Below are positions 25,004-33,075 of a stretch of 64,000 nucleotides of DNA, piece by piece. The position numbers and the translations under genes are program-made. The DNA comes from CAWAYR01 sp050250875 (GTDB taxonomy: Bacteria > Acidobacteriota > Vicinamibacteria > Vicinamibacterales > UBA2999), in contig JBFWNV010000001.1 in NCBI GenBank assembly GCA_050250875.1, positions 620,001-684,000 of the forward strand, read 5' to 3'. The notes under the pieces are model-generated. The model had not been told where the DNA came from, made no database searches, and saw only the letters and a program-made list of their open reading frames with translations. Each line of letters starts with the position of its first letter. Position 1 is the first letter of the stretch.

Positions 25004-27679
25004 TCACAGCCGCTGCCACATCTCGTCCACCGCCGCGCGCAGGCGCGACGCCGCGTCGGCGTACGCCTCGCCGGCGGGAACGGTGAGCGGCGGGCCGATC
25101 GCAATCCGCACGCGGTGGCCGCTCCACGGCCAGACCAGCCCCCAGCGGATGCCCTGACCCCGCGGCCAGATCTCGAACAGCCCGCGCAGCGCCACCGGCA
25201 CGATCGGCACCTGCAGGTGCTGGGCGAGAATCGGCGCGCCCTTCTTGAAGCGCTTGACCGTGCCGTCGATCGAGCGCTCCCCTTCCGGGAACAGCAGCAG
25301 TACCTTGCCGTGGGCCAGGCCGAATGCGCCGGCCTTCATCGCCGGCACGAGCGACGCATCGGGATCGACCGGCACGATGTTGATCTGACCCGCCACCCAG
25401 CCCATCAGCGGCGTCTGGAAGTAATCGGCCGCCCCGACCGCGAACATGTCCTTCACCGTGCGATACGGCAGCACGCCGCCCAGCACGAACGGGTCGAGGA
25501 AGCCCTGGTGGTTCGGGCACACGATGAACGGTCCCCGCGCCGGCAGGTGTTCCAGGCCCGCGACCCGCACGCGGGCGACCGCCAGGCGGAACAGGCGGGC
25601 GGCCAGCCAGAAGAGCGGCACGGCGAGTCGCCGTTCGAGCAGGCGGCCGAGCACCGGATCGGTGGCCGGCGGCAGGTCGCCGAGCAGGGTGCTCCACGCC
25701 TCGTCCACCGCCGCGGCGCCGCCGCCGGCGCCGCTGGGCCGCACCGCCTCCACCAGCTGCCGCACGGTGACGATCTCGTGCGCGGTCGTCTCCGGCACCT
25801 TCAACGCAAAACGCTGTTCCAGCTCGGTGAGCAGCTCCACGCGCTCCATGCTGTCGAGGCCCAGGTCGAGCTCGAGATTGGCGTCCGGCCGCACCGCCGC
25901 GGCGTCCGTAGCCCGTCGGTTGACGAGGGCCAGCGCAGCTTCGACATGGGCGTCGTCGAGCCACTCCTGGTCGGCGGCGCTCATCGGCGCGGCGGATTCG
26001 GCCTGCTTCGCCGCCGTCCGGGCCTTGAGCCGCCGCTGGATCTCGAAGCGGCGCAGCTTGCCGGTGGTGGTGCGCGGCAGCGGGTCAAACCACACGTCGT
26101 AGCCGAGCACGCGCTTGTGCGCGGGCAGCGACGCGCTCAGCCCCTCCATCTCGAAGCGCAGCAGGTCGCCGGCGTTGGCGATCTTGCGCGCCTTGAGCCC
26201 TTCCTGGTCGAGCACGATCACCGCGTGCAGCCGCTCGGTGGTCGGCTCGTCGGGCCGCGTGACGCCCATCACGCAGATCTCCTTGATCACCGACGCCTTG
26301 CGGTAGTGCGCCTCGATCTCCTCGGGGTAGATGTTCTTGCCCGAGGCGAGCACGATCATCTCTTTCTTGCGGCCGGTGATCGTCAGCCGGCCCTCGCCGT
26401 CGAGGCGGCCCAGGTCGCCGGTGAGGAACCAGCCGTCGCGCATCACCTCGGCGGTGGCGTCGGGCCGCTGGTAATAGCCCTGCATCACGATCGGCCCGCG
26501 GATGGCGATCTCGCCGTCGTCGGCATCACCCTCCGGCGGCAGGATCTTCAGCTCGTTGCCGGGCAGCACGCGGCCCACCGTGTCGATGTGCGCCTCGTGC
26601 GGCTTGTTGATGGTGGCCGCGCCCGAGGTCTCGGTGAGTCCGTAGGCCTGCAGGATGGTGAAGCCCAGACCGTACAGGTCCTTGCCGACAGCAGGATCGA
26701 ACTTCGATCCGCCGGTGACCAGCAGCCGCATCGACCCGCCCAGCACCCGGTGCACCCGGGCGAACACGGTCGGGCCGATGTTGATGCCGATCGTCCGGAG
26801 CGCCAGGTTGGCCGACAGCAGCGCCCGGAACAACGCCCGACCGACCAGGCCACCCTTGGCCACTTCGCCGGTCACGCGCTGATGGATCAGGTAGAAGAAC
26901 TGCGGCACGCAGGCGAAGATGGTGATGCGCCGCTCGGCCAGGGCCTTGAGCAGGTCGGTCGTGTTCAGCGTCTCGAGATAGACGACACGCGCGCCGACCG
27001 CGAACGGCAGCAGCAGGTTGGCCATCTGCGCCAGCGAATGGAACAGCGGCAGCACCCCGAGCACCGCGTCCTGCTCGCTGACGTCGACGACGGCGAACGC
27101 CGCCTCGCGCTCGGCGGCCAGGTTGCCGTGCGTGAGGACCACCCCCTTGGGATCGGCGGTCGTACCCGACGTGTAGAGGACGATCGCCGGGTCGGCGGGC
27201 GTGGCCGGCGAGGGCGGCAGGGGCGAGGCGGCGTCGCCGGCGACGATTCCGTCGACCGACGGCGCCGGGTCGGCGGGATCGCCGTACATCCGCACCAGGG
27301 GCATCGGCGCGGCGTCGAGCGCCTGACGGGCCACCGGCAGCAGCCGAGTGCCGCAGACCAGCAGCCGCGCGCCCGAGGCCGCGAGCACCGTCTGTGCCTG
27401 CGCCGCCGAGTAGTTGGTGTCGAGCGGCACCGCCACGGCGCCGAGACGCAGCATGCCCAGGTACACGGCACACCACCGCGCGTCGTTGTCGGCCAGGATG
27501 GCGCAGCGGGCGCCGGCGGCGATGCCCTGGGCGCGCAGCCATCGGGCGATGGCCTCGGCCGTCGTCTGCAGCTCGCGATAGGTGACGCGTTCGAGGCGGT
27601 CCTGGCGCTGCACCTCGACGGCGACGTTGTCGGGAAATCGGCCCGCGGCCGCCGCGAAGACCTCCCAGAAGTTCGACAC
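25004..27679 (-). CDS. acyl-AMP ligase - acyl carrier protein - PlsC acyltransferase fusion
   Basis: Three-part lipid enzyme of 891 residues. Residues about 1-560 are a fatty-acid AMP-ligase/acyl-CoA synthetase: VLYTSGTTADPKGV, AYGLTETSGA, WFLTGDLGRLD and the Lys of RTTTGKLRR. Residues about 590-670 are an acyl carrier domain with the phosphopantetheine site LELDLGLDSMERVEL. Residues about 715-880 are a PlsC acyltransferase with NHQGFLDPF (H-x4-D) and FPEGERS. It could activate a fatty acid, load it on its own carrier and pass it to a glycerol-lipid acceptor, resembling Aas with the order reversed. The GTG start at 27677-27679 is favoured by TACAAT eight bases upstream; ATG at 27712 is an alternative. 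Confidence 0.88.
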   Translation of the reverse strand: MSNFWEVFAAAAGRFPDNVAVEVQRQDRLERVTYRELQTTAEAIARWLRAQGIAAGARCAILADNDARWCAVYLGMLRLGAVAVPLDTNYSAAQAQTVLAASGARLLVCGTRLLPVARQALDAAPMPLVRMYGDPADPAPSVDGIVAGDAASPLPPSPATPADPAIVLYTSGTTADPKGVVLTHGNLAAEREAAFAVVDVSEQDAVLGVLPLFHSLAQMANLLLPFAVGARVVYLETLNTTDLLKALAERRITIFACVPQFFYLIHQRVTGEVAKGGLVGRALFRALLSANLALRTIGINIGPTVFARVHRVLGGSMRLLVTGGSKFDPAVGKDLYGLGFTILQAYGLTETSGAATINKPHEAHIDTVGRVLPGNELKILPPEGDADDGEIAIRGPIVMQGYYQRPDATAEVMRDGWFLTGDLGRLDGEGRLTITGRKKEMIVLASGKNIYPEEIEAHYRKASVIKEICVMGVTRPDEPTTERLHAVIVLDQEGLKARKIANAGDLLRFEMEGLSASLPAHKRVLGYDVWFDPLPRTTTGKLRRFEIQRRLKARTAAKQAESAAPMSAADQEWLDDAHVEAALALVNRRATDAAAVRPDANLELDLGLDSMERVELLTELEQRFALKVPETTAHEIVTVRQLVEAVRPSGAGGGAAAVDEAWSTLLGDLPPATDPVLGRLLERRLAVPLFWLAARLFRLAVARVRVAGLEHLPARGPFIVCPNHQGFLDPFVLGGVLPYRTVKDMFAVGAADYFQTPLMGWVAGQINIVPVDPDASLVPAMKAGAFGLAHGKVLLLFPEGERSIDGTVKRFKKGAPILAQHLQVPIVPVALRGLFEIWPRGQGIRWGLVWPWSGHRVRIAIGPPLTVPAGEAYADAASRLRAAVDEMWQRL

Positions 27680-27687
27680 GCGAGGCG

Positions 27688-27693
27688 ATTGTA
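27688..27693 (-). promoter_or_regulatory. -10-like TACAAT box before the ligase-ACP-PlsC gene
   Basis: TACAAT on the minus strand, eight bases before the GTG start, lying between it and the end of the methyltransferase gene. It matches the near-leaderless pattern seen at other genes of this window and supports the GTG over the upstream ATG. Confidence 0.5.
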
Positions 27694-27704
27694 GGCCAGC
27701 CGCC

Positions 27705-28403
27705 TCAGGCACGCCGGCCGACGGCCCGGCCCGGCGAGCGCGGCTTGACCGCGGCGACGACGGCGAAGGCGCCGCGTCGCCATGGCACGTCGACGCGGAA
27801 GCCGGCGGCGCGCAGCCACGCCGTTTCCTGCTCGAGCGTGAAGTAGGTGTCCTCGCCCGCCCACGCCTTCAGGAACCTGGTGGCCGCGGCCTTGCCGTGC
27901 GTCGCGGCGAGGTGCGCATGCCACACGGCCATGTCGCGGGCCAGCAGCCGCGGGCTCGAGTTGGTGGCGCAGTCGGCGACGATGAACGCGCCACCGCGAC
28001 GGAGGGCCGCGTACACCTTGGCGAACACCCGCCGCTTGGCGGCAGGTGTGGTGATGTGGTGCAGCGAGAACGACGCCGTCACGACGTCGCAGACGGGGAT
28101 CGGCGAGGTTTCGAAGTTGGCGACCACGGTGGTGAGCCGCCGGCCCAGCCGCTGCACCGCCATCGCCAGCATGCCGGCGTCGCTGTCGATGCCGACCACC
28201 CGCGCGCCCTTCAGGCGCGGCAGGCAGCGCGCCGCCAGCGCTCCGGAGCCGGTGCCCAGGTCGACCATCGTCTTCGCCGGCCGCTCGAGCGCGTCGAGCG
28301 CCACCGCGGCGTTGTCGAGGATCTCGTCGTAATACGGGATGAAGGTCAGGATCTGTCGGTCGTACTCATCGGTCTTGATACCGAGATGCGAGGCGACGCT
28401 CAT
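27705..28403 (-). CDS. class I SAM-dependent methyltransferase
   Basis: Methyltransferase of 232 residues with the SAM-binding motif I TMVDLGTGSGALAAR, the acidic end of strand 2 in VVGIDSDAGML, motif post-II around VVANFETSPIP, and VVTASFSLHHITTPAAKR, typical of CmoA/UbiE-like enzymes. The C-terminal part WAGEDTYFTLEQETAWLRAAGFRVD is the lid seen in small-molecule methyltransferases. The substrate is not predictable. The ATG follows TAGAAT by six bases, a leaderless arrangement. The ligase-ACP-PlsC gene follows after about 25 bases on the same strand. Confidence 0.85.
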   Translation of the reverse strand: MSVASHLGIKTDEYDRQILTFIPYYDEILDNAAVALDALERPAKTMVDLGTGSGALAARCLPRLKGARVVGIDSDAGMLAMAVQRLGRRLTTVVANFETSPIPVCDVVTASFSLHHITTPAAKRRVFAKVYAALRRGGAFIVADCATNSSPRLLARDMAVWHAHLAATHGKAAATRFLKAWAGEDTYFTLEQETAWLRAAGFRVDVPWRRGAFAVVAAVKPRSPGRAVGRRA

Positions 28404-28409
28404 GCGCGG

Positions 28410-28415
28410 ATTCTA
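28410..28415 (-). promoter_or_regulatory. -10-like TAGAAT box before the methyltransferase gene
   Basis: TAGAAT on the minus strand ends six bases before the ATG, so a transcript starting at the normal distance would begin at or next to the start codon. No Shine-Dalgarno sequence is present. Confidence 0.5.
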
Positions 28416-28418
28416 GCC

Positions 28419-28537
28419 GGGGCTCGGGGCTCGGGGCTCGGGTTTCGGGACGGGATCGCGGGATCCGGGTTCCGGGTCTTCGGGACGGGTGCTGTGCCGC
28501 CGAGTCCCGAGCCCCGAGTCCCGAGCCCCGAGCCCCT
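28419..28537. repeat. heptamer repeat cluster GGGGCTC/GAGCCCC with inverted arms
   Basis: Left arm (28419-28460) is three GGGGCTC units followed by GGGTTTC and GGGACGG; right arm (about 28500-28537) is the complementary series of GAGTCCC and GAGCCCC units. The arms could pair over 25 or more bases around a loop of about 40. It separates the porin stop from the methyltransferase promoter and could act as a transcription barrier. Runs of four Gs also make G-quadruplexes possible. Confidence 0.8.
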
Positions 28538-28541
28538 GCCT

Positions 28542-30035
28542 TTAGTAGTTCCACTGCACCTGGAAGCCCAGGCGATTGGCGTCGCGAGTCGGTTGGTAGG
28601 GGAACGTGCTGGTCCGCGTCCGGCGGAAGGTGCGGGTGTAGATGCCCGTGATCTCCACCTCGGCCCAGCGCGCGAACTCGACGCCGAGATCGATCTCGTT
28701 GACCTCGTCGCGCGGCGCGTTGCGGCCGAACTTGCGGGCGCCGTCGTAGTAGTTCCAGCGGGCGAACGGGAACCACGTGCCGGTGGCGTGGCGCAGCCGG
28801 TAGTTGGCCTGGAAGTACCCGCCCTTCAGGGTCTTCGCCGCAATCGAGCGCAGATCGTCGGCCAGCTGCGGTCCTTCGCCGATGGTCCATTCGGTCTCGA
28901 AGCCGAATGGCTGCGGGTAGACGACCGCCGTCAGCGCCACCCGCTGGTCGATCACGCCCTCGACCGGCTGGGTCGGGGTGAACGTCGCACCGCCCGACGT
29001 GATCGGCTGGGTCGTGGTGACGAACCGGCCGAGATATGCCTGCGCGCCCAGCTCGAAGAACTGCCCGCCGGCGGCCTTGAACGGGTACGACACCCGGGCC
29101 ACCGCGTGGACGTCGGCGTTCTGATCGGGGCGGTTGAGCCCCTGGCCGGAATAGACCCCCAGCGCGGCGACGCCGTAATCGCCCGAACCCTTCAGCCCCA
29201 GCGCGGTGAGGTCGCGGAAGCGCTGGCGGGCGGTGGTCGAGGCCCACATCACCGCGCCGCCGAGGTCGCGCTCGCCCTCGACGGCGCTGTTCAAGGCGTC
29301 GGGGCGCTCGAGCGGTCCGCGGTTCTGGCTCGACTGCAAGTTCACCCACCCGAACGGCACCTTCGACTGGCCAAGCCGCACCCGCCAGGTCTTCTGCCGG
29401 TCGAGCCACACGTCGCCGTAGAGGTCGCGCGTCTGCAGCACGAAGTCGCCGGTCCCGGCCGACCCGGCGAAGTCCATCTGCGCGTAGAGGCTCAGGTGGT
29501 CGGCCAGATCGCCGCTGATCACGAACCGGCCCCGGCGGATGCCGAACGACTCGTTCGGGTTGACACTGCGATCCGCCGGCACCTCGAGGACGCCGCCGCG
29601 CGCCGAGAACACCTCCTCGCGGCGAAACTGCGTGTAGCCGCGCATGCTGAGGCGCTCGTACCACTTGCCGGCCAGGGCCCGGCTCACGACCGGGGCCGGC
29701 GTACCGGTGGTCGCCGCCTTCACCTCGGCGATGGCCTTGTCCTGCTCGGCTTCGTGCGCCGCGGTGGTCGAGACGGCCGGCGCTGTCGGCGCGGCGGCCG
29801 GCCCGGGCGGTGCCGCTGCCTCCGGCGCGTCGGCGAGGAGCCGTATCTCGTCGTATTCCTGCGCGGTGATCGACCCGCGGTCGCGCAGCACCTGCAGCAG
29901 GCGGAGCAGCGCCTCGTTCGAGCCTTCGGCCGCGGCGGCGGGCAGCACGTCGGTGAGGCCCAAACCCAGAACCAGGAGAATCGGGAACAGGCGCGTCCAG
30001 CCGCGGGCGGCGGCGCGGAATCCAGCGATGCACAT
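28542..30035 (-). CDS. OprO/OprP-type phosphate-selective porin
   Basis: Outer-membrane porin of 497 residues. A signal peptide (TRLFPILLVLGLGLTDVLPAAAA) precedes a short helical SHOCT-like segment (LLQVLRDRGSITAQEYDEIRLL) and a spacer rich in Ala and Pro. From about residue 125 the barrel begins: YTQFRREEV, FGIRRGRFVISGDLADHLSLYAQMDF, DVWLDRQKTWRVRLGQSKVPFGW, patterns of the phosphate-selective porin O/P family. Its end, ANRLGFQVQWNY, finishes with an aromatic residue as outer-membrane barrels do. A PHO-box-like direct repeat lies 45 bases upstream, which fits regulation by phosphate starvation. Selectivity for phosphate is inferred from the family. Confidence 0.85.
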   Translation of the reverse strand: MCIAGFRAAARGWTRLFPILLVLGLGLTDVLPAAAAEGSNEALLRLLQVLRDRGSITAQEYDEIRLLADAPEAAAPPGPAAAPTAPAVSTTAAHEAEQDKAIAEVKAATTGTPAPVVSRALAGKWYERLSMRGYTQFRREEVFSARGGVLEVPADRSVNPNESFGIRRGRFVISGDLADHLSLYAQMDFAGSAGTGDFVLQTRDLYGDVWLDRQKTWRVRLGQSKVPFGWVNLQSSQNRGPLERPDALNSAVEGERDLGGAVMWASTTARQRFRDLTALGLKGSGDYGVAALGVYSGQGLNRPDQNADVHAVARVSYPFKAAGGQFFELGAQAYLGRFVTTTQPITSGGATFTPTQPVEGVIDQRVALTAVVYPQPFGFETEWTIGEGPQLADDLRSIAAKTLKGGYFQANYRLRHATGTWFPFARWNYYDGARKFGRNAPRDEVNEIDLGVEFARWAEVEITGIYTRTFRRTRTSTFPYQPTRDANRLGFQVQWNY

Positions 30036-30079
30036 GGTGGTTACATGTACGTCGCACGCGTTTCCCGTCCGTGTCTGCC

Positions 30080-30098
30080 AGGTTACGGCCAGGTTAAA
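30080..30098 (-). promoter_or_regulatory. PHO-box-like direct repeat upstream of the porin
   Basis: Read on the minus strand, TTTAACCT-GGC-CGTAACCT: two 8-base units separated by three bases, an 11-base period. This is the geometry of PhoB-type binding sites and the bases are very close to the cyanobacterial unit (C/T)TTAACCT. The box ends about 45 bases before the porin ATG, suitable for an activator placed at the -35 region. The next unit position (CACGG...) is not conserved. Confidence 0.55.
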
Positions 30099-30156
30099 GC
30101 TCGGCCGTGGGGCCCGCCGCCGTCAGGGCTCGACCGCCTGGGCCGGCCGGCAGGCG

Positions 30157-31638
30157 TCAATTGGCCTGGCGCACGACCAGGGACTTGCCGTAGTAATCGG
30201 CCGGATTCACGGACTCGAGGCGCTGCGGCTTGCGGCCGGCCGTGGTCTTGAACGTGACCTCGACCTGCACCGGCTCCAGCCGGGCCAGGCCGAAGTGCAC
30301 GGGCGCGGCCCGCTGGGAGTTGTAGCCGCCGCCGGTCACCACCTGGCGGGTGGCCAGGAGCTTTCCGGCGCGGTCGAACAGCCGCACCTCGGCGCCGAAG
30401 CGGGTGTGATGCCCCTTCGCGTCGAGCACCAGCACGCTGAGGCTGCGGCGCTTGACGGCCTCGGCCGAGGTGTTGCGGAACAGGAAGTGGCCGCCCTCCT
30501 TGCCGTAGCCGTCGGTGATCGACAAGTCGATGCCGCCGTCGTTGTCGAAGTCCACGAACTGTGAGGCGTGGTCGGCGCGGTTGAGCGGGCTGTCCTTGGT
30601 CAGGGCGTTGACGAAGGTGCCGCCGTCGTTGCGGAAGAGCGCGTTCAGCGGCGTCTGCTGGCCCGGCTCTCCGACGTAGGAGATCACCGACAGGTCGAGG
30701 TCGCCGTCGTTGTCGTAGTCGCCCCAATCCGACCCGACGGCGTGGTTCTCCACCGCCAGGCCGACCTTGGCGGCGACGTCGGTGAAGGTGCCGTCGCCGT
30801 TGTTCCGGTACAGCTGGTTGTGGCCGTAGTTGGGCACGAAGATGTCGAGGCGGCCGTCGTTGTCGTAGTCGCCGACGGCGCAGCCGACGCCGCCCTCGGC
30901 CTTGGTGCGCTTCGGCCCGGCCACGCCGGCCTGCGCCGCGATGTCGGTGAAGGAGGTGCCGTCGTTGCGCCACAGGGCATCGGCGGCGCCGGCCTGGTTG
31001 GCCAGGAACAGGTCGAGGTCCCCGTCGTTGTCGGAGTCGAGCCAGCAGGCACCGACGGTCGGCCGTGGATCGGTCGGGCCGACGCCGACGAACACGTGCG
31101 TGAACCTGCCGCCGTCGTTGCGGAACAGCTTGTTGTCACCGGCGCGATCCGACGAGTACACGTCGAGGTCGCCGTCGTTGTCGTAGTCCACCCAGTTGGT
31201 CTGCCGGGCGGAGCGGCCGGGGATGGTCAAGCCGATCTCGGCGGCGACGTCGGTGAACCTGCCGGCGTCGTTGCGCAGCACCTTGGTCAGCTTGTCGGTG
31301 GGCGTCGAGCCGCCGAGCAGATCGATGTCGCCATCCCCGTCGTAGTCGCCCCAGCTCAGGCCGCGCAGTTCGTGGCTGCCGGCCTGCGGCATGCCGGCGG
31401 CGGCGCCGACGCTGGTCAGCACGCCCTTGTCGTTGCGGTAGAGCCGCACCTCGCCGGTGCCGAGCGACACTGCCAGGTCGAGGTCGCCGTCGTTGTCGTA
31501 GTCGCCCCAGGCGTTGGAATAGGAGTTGGGCACCGCGAAGAGTTCGCTCTGCACGGCGACGAACGGCGGCGCCTGGTCAGCCGCCAGCGCGACGGCCGCC
31601 GCACCGGCGGCCAGGATCAAGGCCAAGCGTGAGGTCAT
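30157..31638 (-). CDS. secreted FG-GAP/VCBS repeat protein with ASPIC/UnbV domain
   Basis: Exported protein of 493 residues with a signal peptide (LALILAAGAAAVALA). Seven Ca-binding FG-GAP-type loops of the form W-x-D-Y-D-N-D-G-D-L-D-L are spaced along residues 40-370, for example WGDYDNDGDLDLAV and FVDFDNDGGIDLSIT, building a beta-propeller. The C-terminal 110 residues are an ASPIC/UnbV domain (RFGAEVRLFDRAGKLLATR, GGGYNSQRAAPVHFGLA). Such proteins are abundant in Acidobacteriota and are thought to act at the cell surface; no reaction is established. It is followed on the same strand by the porin after a 120-base gap that carries the porin promoter. Confidence 0.88.
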   Translation of the reverse strand: MTSRLALILAAGAAAVALAADQAPPFVAVQSELFAVPNSYSNAWGDYDNDGDLDLAVSLGTGEVRLYRNDKGVLTSVGAAAGMPQAGSHELRGLSWGDYDGDGDIDLLGGSTPTDKLTKVLRNDAGRFTDVAAEIGLTIPGRSARQTNWVDYDNDGDLDVYSSDRAGDNKLFRNDGGRFTHVFVGVGPTDPRPTVGACWLDSDNDGDLDLFLANQAGAADALWRNDGTSFTDIAAQAGVAGPKRTKAEGGVGCAVGDYDNDGRLDIFVPNYGHNQLYRNNGDGTFTDVAAKVGLAVENHAVGSDWGDYDNDGDLDLSVISYVGEPGQQTPLNALFRNDGGTFVNALTKDSPLNRADHASQFVDFDNDGGIDLSITDGYGKEGGHFLFRNTSAEAVKRRSLSVLVLDAKGHHTRFGAEVRLFDRAGKLLATRQVVTGGGYNSQRAAPVHFGLARLEPVQVEVTFKTTAGRKPQRLESVNPADYYGKSLVVRQAN

Positions 31639-31744
31639 GGCGTCGGCTCAGAGCGTCTGTCGGTGTGGGCGTCGAGGGCGCCCCGCACCCCGGTTGCGGG
31701 TGAGCATGGTGGCACAGAAGCCGGCCGGCGGCCGGCCGCCGCCG

Positions 31745-33073
31745 CTACTCGTAGCGCAGCGCCTCGATCGGGTCGAGCCGCGAGGCGCGGATCGCCGGGA
31801 CCAGGGCGCTGACCAGGCCGACGGCCACCAGGATCCCGGTGCACACCAGCAGCAGCTCGGCCGACAGCACCAGGTGGATGTCGGCGGTGCGGGTGCGGTC
31901 GTCGAGCAGCTCCGACAGGAACGGCCGCGGGCTGACCAGCAGCACCAGCAGCCACGACACGACGACGCCGGCGGCGCCGCCGGCCAGCGCCGTGGCCACG
32001 CCTTCGAGCAGGAACTGCAGCAGGATGGCGCCGCGCCGGGCGCCGAGCGCCTTGCGGATGCCGATCTCGCGGGTGCGCTCGGTGACCGACACGAACATGA
32101 TGTTCATCACGCCGACGCCGCCGATGGCCAGCGTCAGCACGCCGATGAAGCCGAGGACCAGCTTCAGTCCGAGGGTGATGCCCTGGGTGATCTGCGCGGT
32201 CTGCGACGACCCGAACAGCCGCAGCGCGCGGTCGTCCTTCGGGTCGAAGCCCTTGCGCCTGCCCAGCGTCTCGAGCACGTGGCGGGTCGCCTGGTCTTCC
32301 TTCGACGAGTCCACCGCCTGGTAGACCATCACCGTCGTGTACTCGGTGTTCCACAGCTGGCCGGCGGTGGTGTAGGGGATGAACACCGACTCCTTGTCGG
32401 AGCCCATGTAGTTGGAGAGCTGCACCTTCTCGCGCTGCACGCCGACGACGTCGAAGGCCATGCCGCCGATGCGCAGCTTCTGACCCACCGGCTGGACGTT
32501 GCCGAACATCTTGCGGGCCACCTCGCTGCCGATGAACACGACCCGCCGCTGCAGCCGCAGGTCCTCGGCGTCGGGGAAGCGGCCAGCCGCCACCCACTGG
32601 CTGCGCATGATCGCGTATTCGGGGGCCACGCCGCGAACCCGGTAGGAGCCCTGCTTCACGCCCCAGCTCATCGGGAACTCGCGGATGAACTCGGGGCTGA
32701 CGAACTTCACGAACGGCAGTCCCTGCACCGAGAGCACGTCCTCTTCGGTCAGCAGGATGCGCTTGCCGGCGCGCTCGCCGCCGGCCTGGGTCGAGGTCTG
32801 GCCGGGCCAGGCGATGACCACGCCGTCGCCGAAGGCGCCGCGGAAGCCGCGCTCGAGCGCCGCCTGGAAGCCGTTGCCGTAGGCCAGCAGCATCACCACC
32901 GAGACGATGCCCCACGAGATGCCGAGCATCGACAGCCCGGCGCGCACGCGGTTGCGCGACAGGCCGATCGCGGCTTCGCGGACGACGTCGCCGAGCTGGG
33001 CGCCGAGTCGCGGCCGCCGGCGCCGCGGGGGCGCCGCCGGCAGGGCGATCGCGGAGGTGGTCGGCACGGCCAT
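31745..33073 (-). CDS. MacB-type ABC transporter permease (second of two)
   Basis: Integral membrane permease of 442 residues with the FtsX/MacB layout: an N-terminal membrane helix (AGLSMLGISWGIVSVVMLLAYG), a large periplasmic MacB core domain (about 75-290; RVVFIGSEVARKMFG), then three C-terminal helices, with GGVGVMNIMFVSVTERTREIGIRKALGA as the coupling-helix signature and PAIRASRLDPIEALRYE as the end. The ATG starts two bases after the stop of the first permease. It has no nucleotide-binding domain, so it needs an ATPase subunit encoded elsewhere. Likely role is export of a small molecule or lipoprotein-type substrate by mechanotransmission. Confidence 0.9.
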   Translation of the reverse strand: MAVPTTSAIALPAAPPRRRRPRLGAQLGDVVREAAIGLSRNRVRAGLSMLGISWGIVSVVMLLAYGNGFQAALERGFRGAFGDGVVIAWPGQTSTQAGGERAGKRILLTEEDVLSVQGLPFVKFVSPEFIREFPMSWGVKQGSYRVRGVAPEYAIMRSQWVAAGRFPDAEDLRLQRRVVFIGSEVARKMFGNVQPVGQKLRIGGMAFDVVGVQREKVQLSNYMGSDKESVFIPYTTAGQLWNTEYTTVMVYQAVDSSKEDQATRHVLETLGRRKGFDPKDDRALRLFGSSQTAQITQGITLGLKLVLGFIGVLTLAIGGVGVMNIMFVSVTERTREIGIRKALGARRGAILLQFLLEGVATALAGGAAGVVVSWLLVLLVSPRPFLSELLDDRTRTADIHLVLSAELLLVCTGILVAVGLVSALVPAIRASRLDPIEALRYE

Positions 33074-33075
33074 CG

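Noticed and set aside
25115..27694. An 859-codon frame on the plus strand opposite the ligase-ACP-PlsC gene, and a similar 889-codon frame at 27582-30251
   Set aside because: Both are composition-driven shadows; the minus strand holds conserved enzymes with all catalytic motifs.
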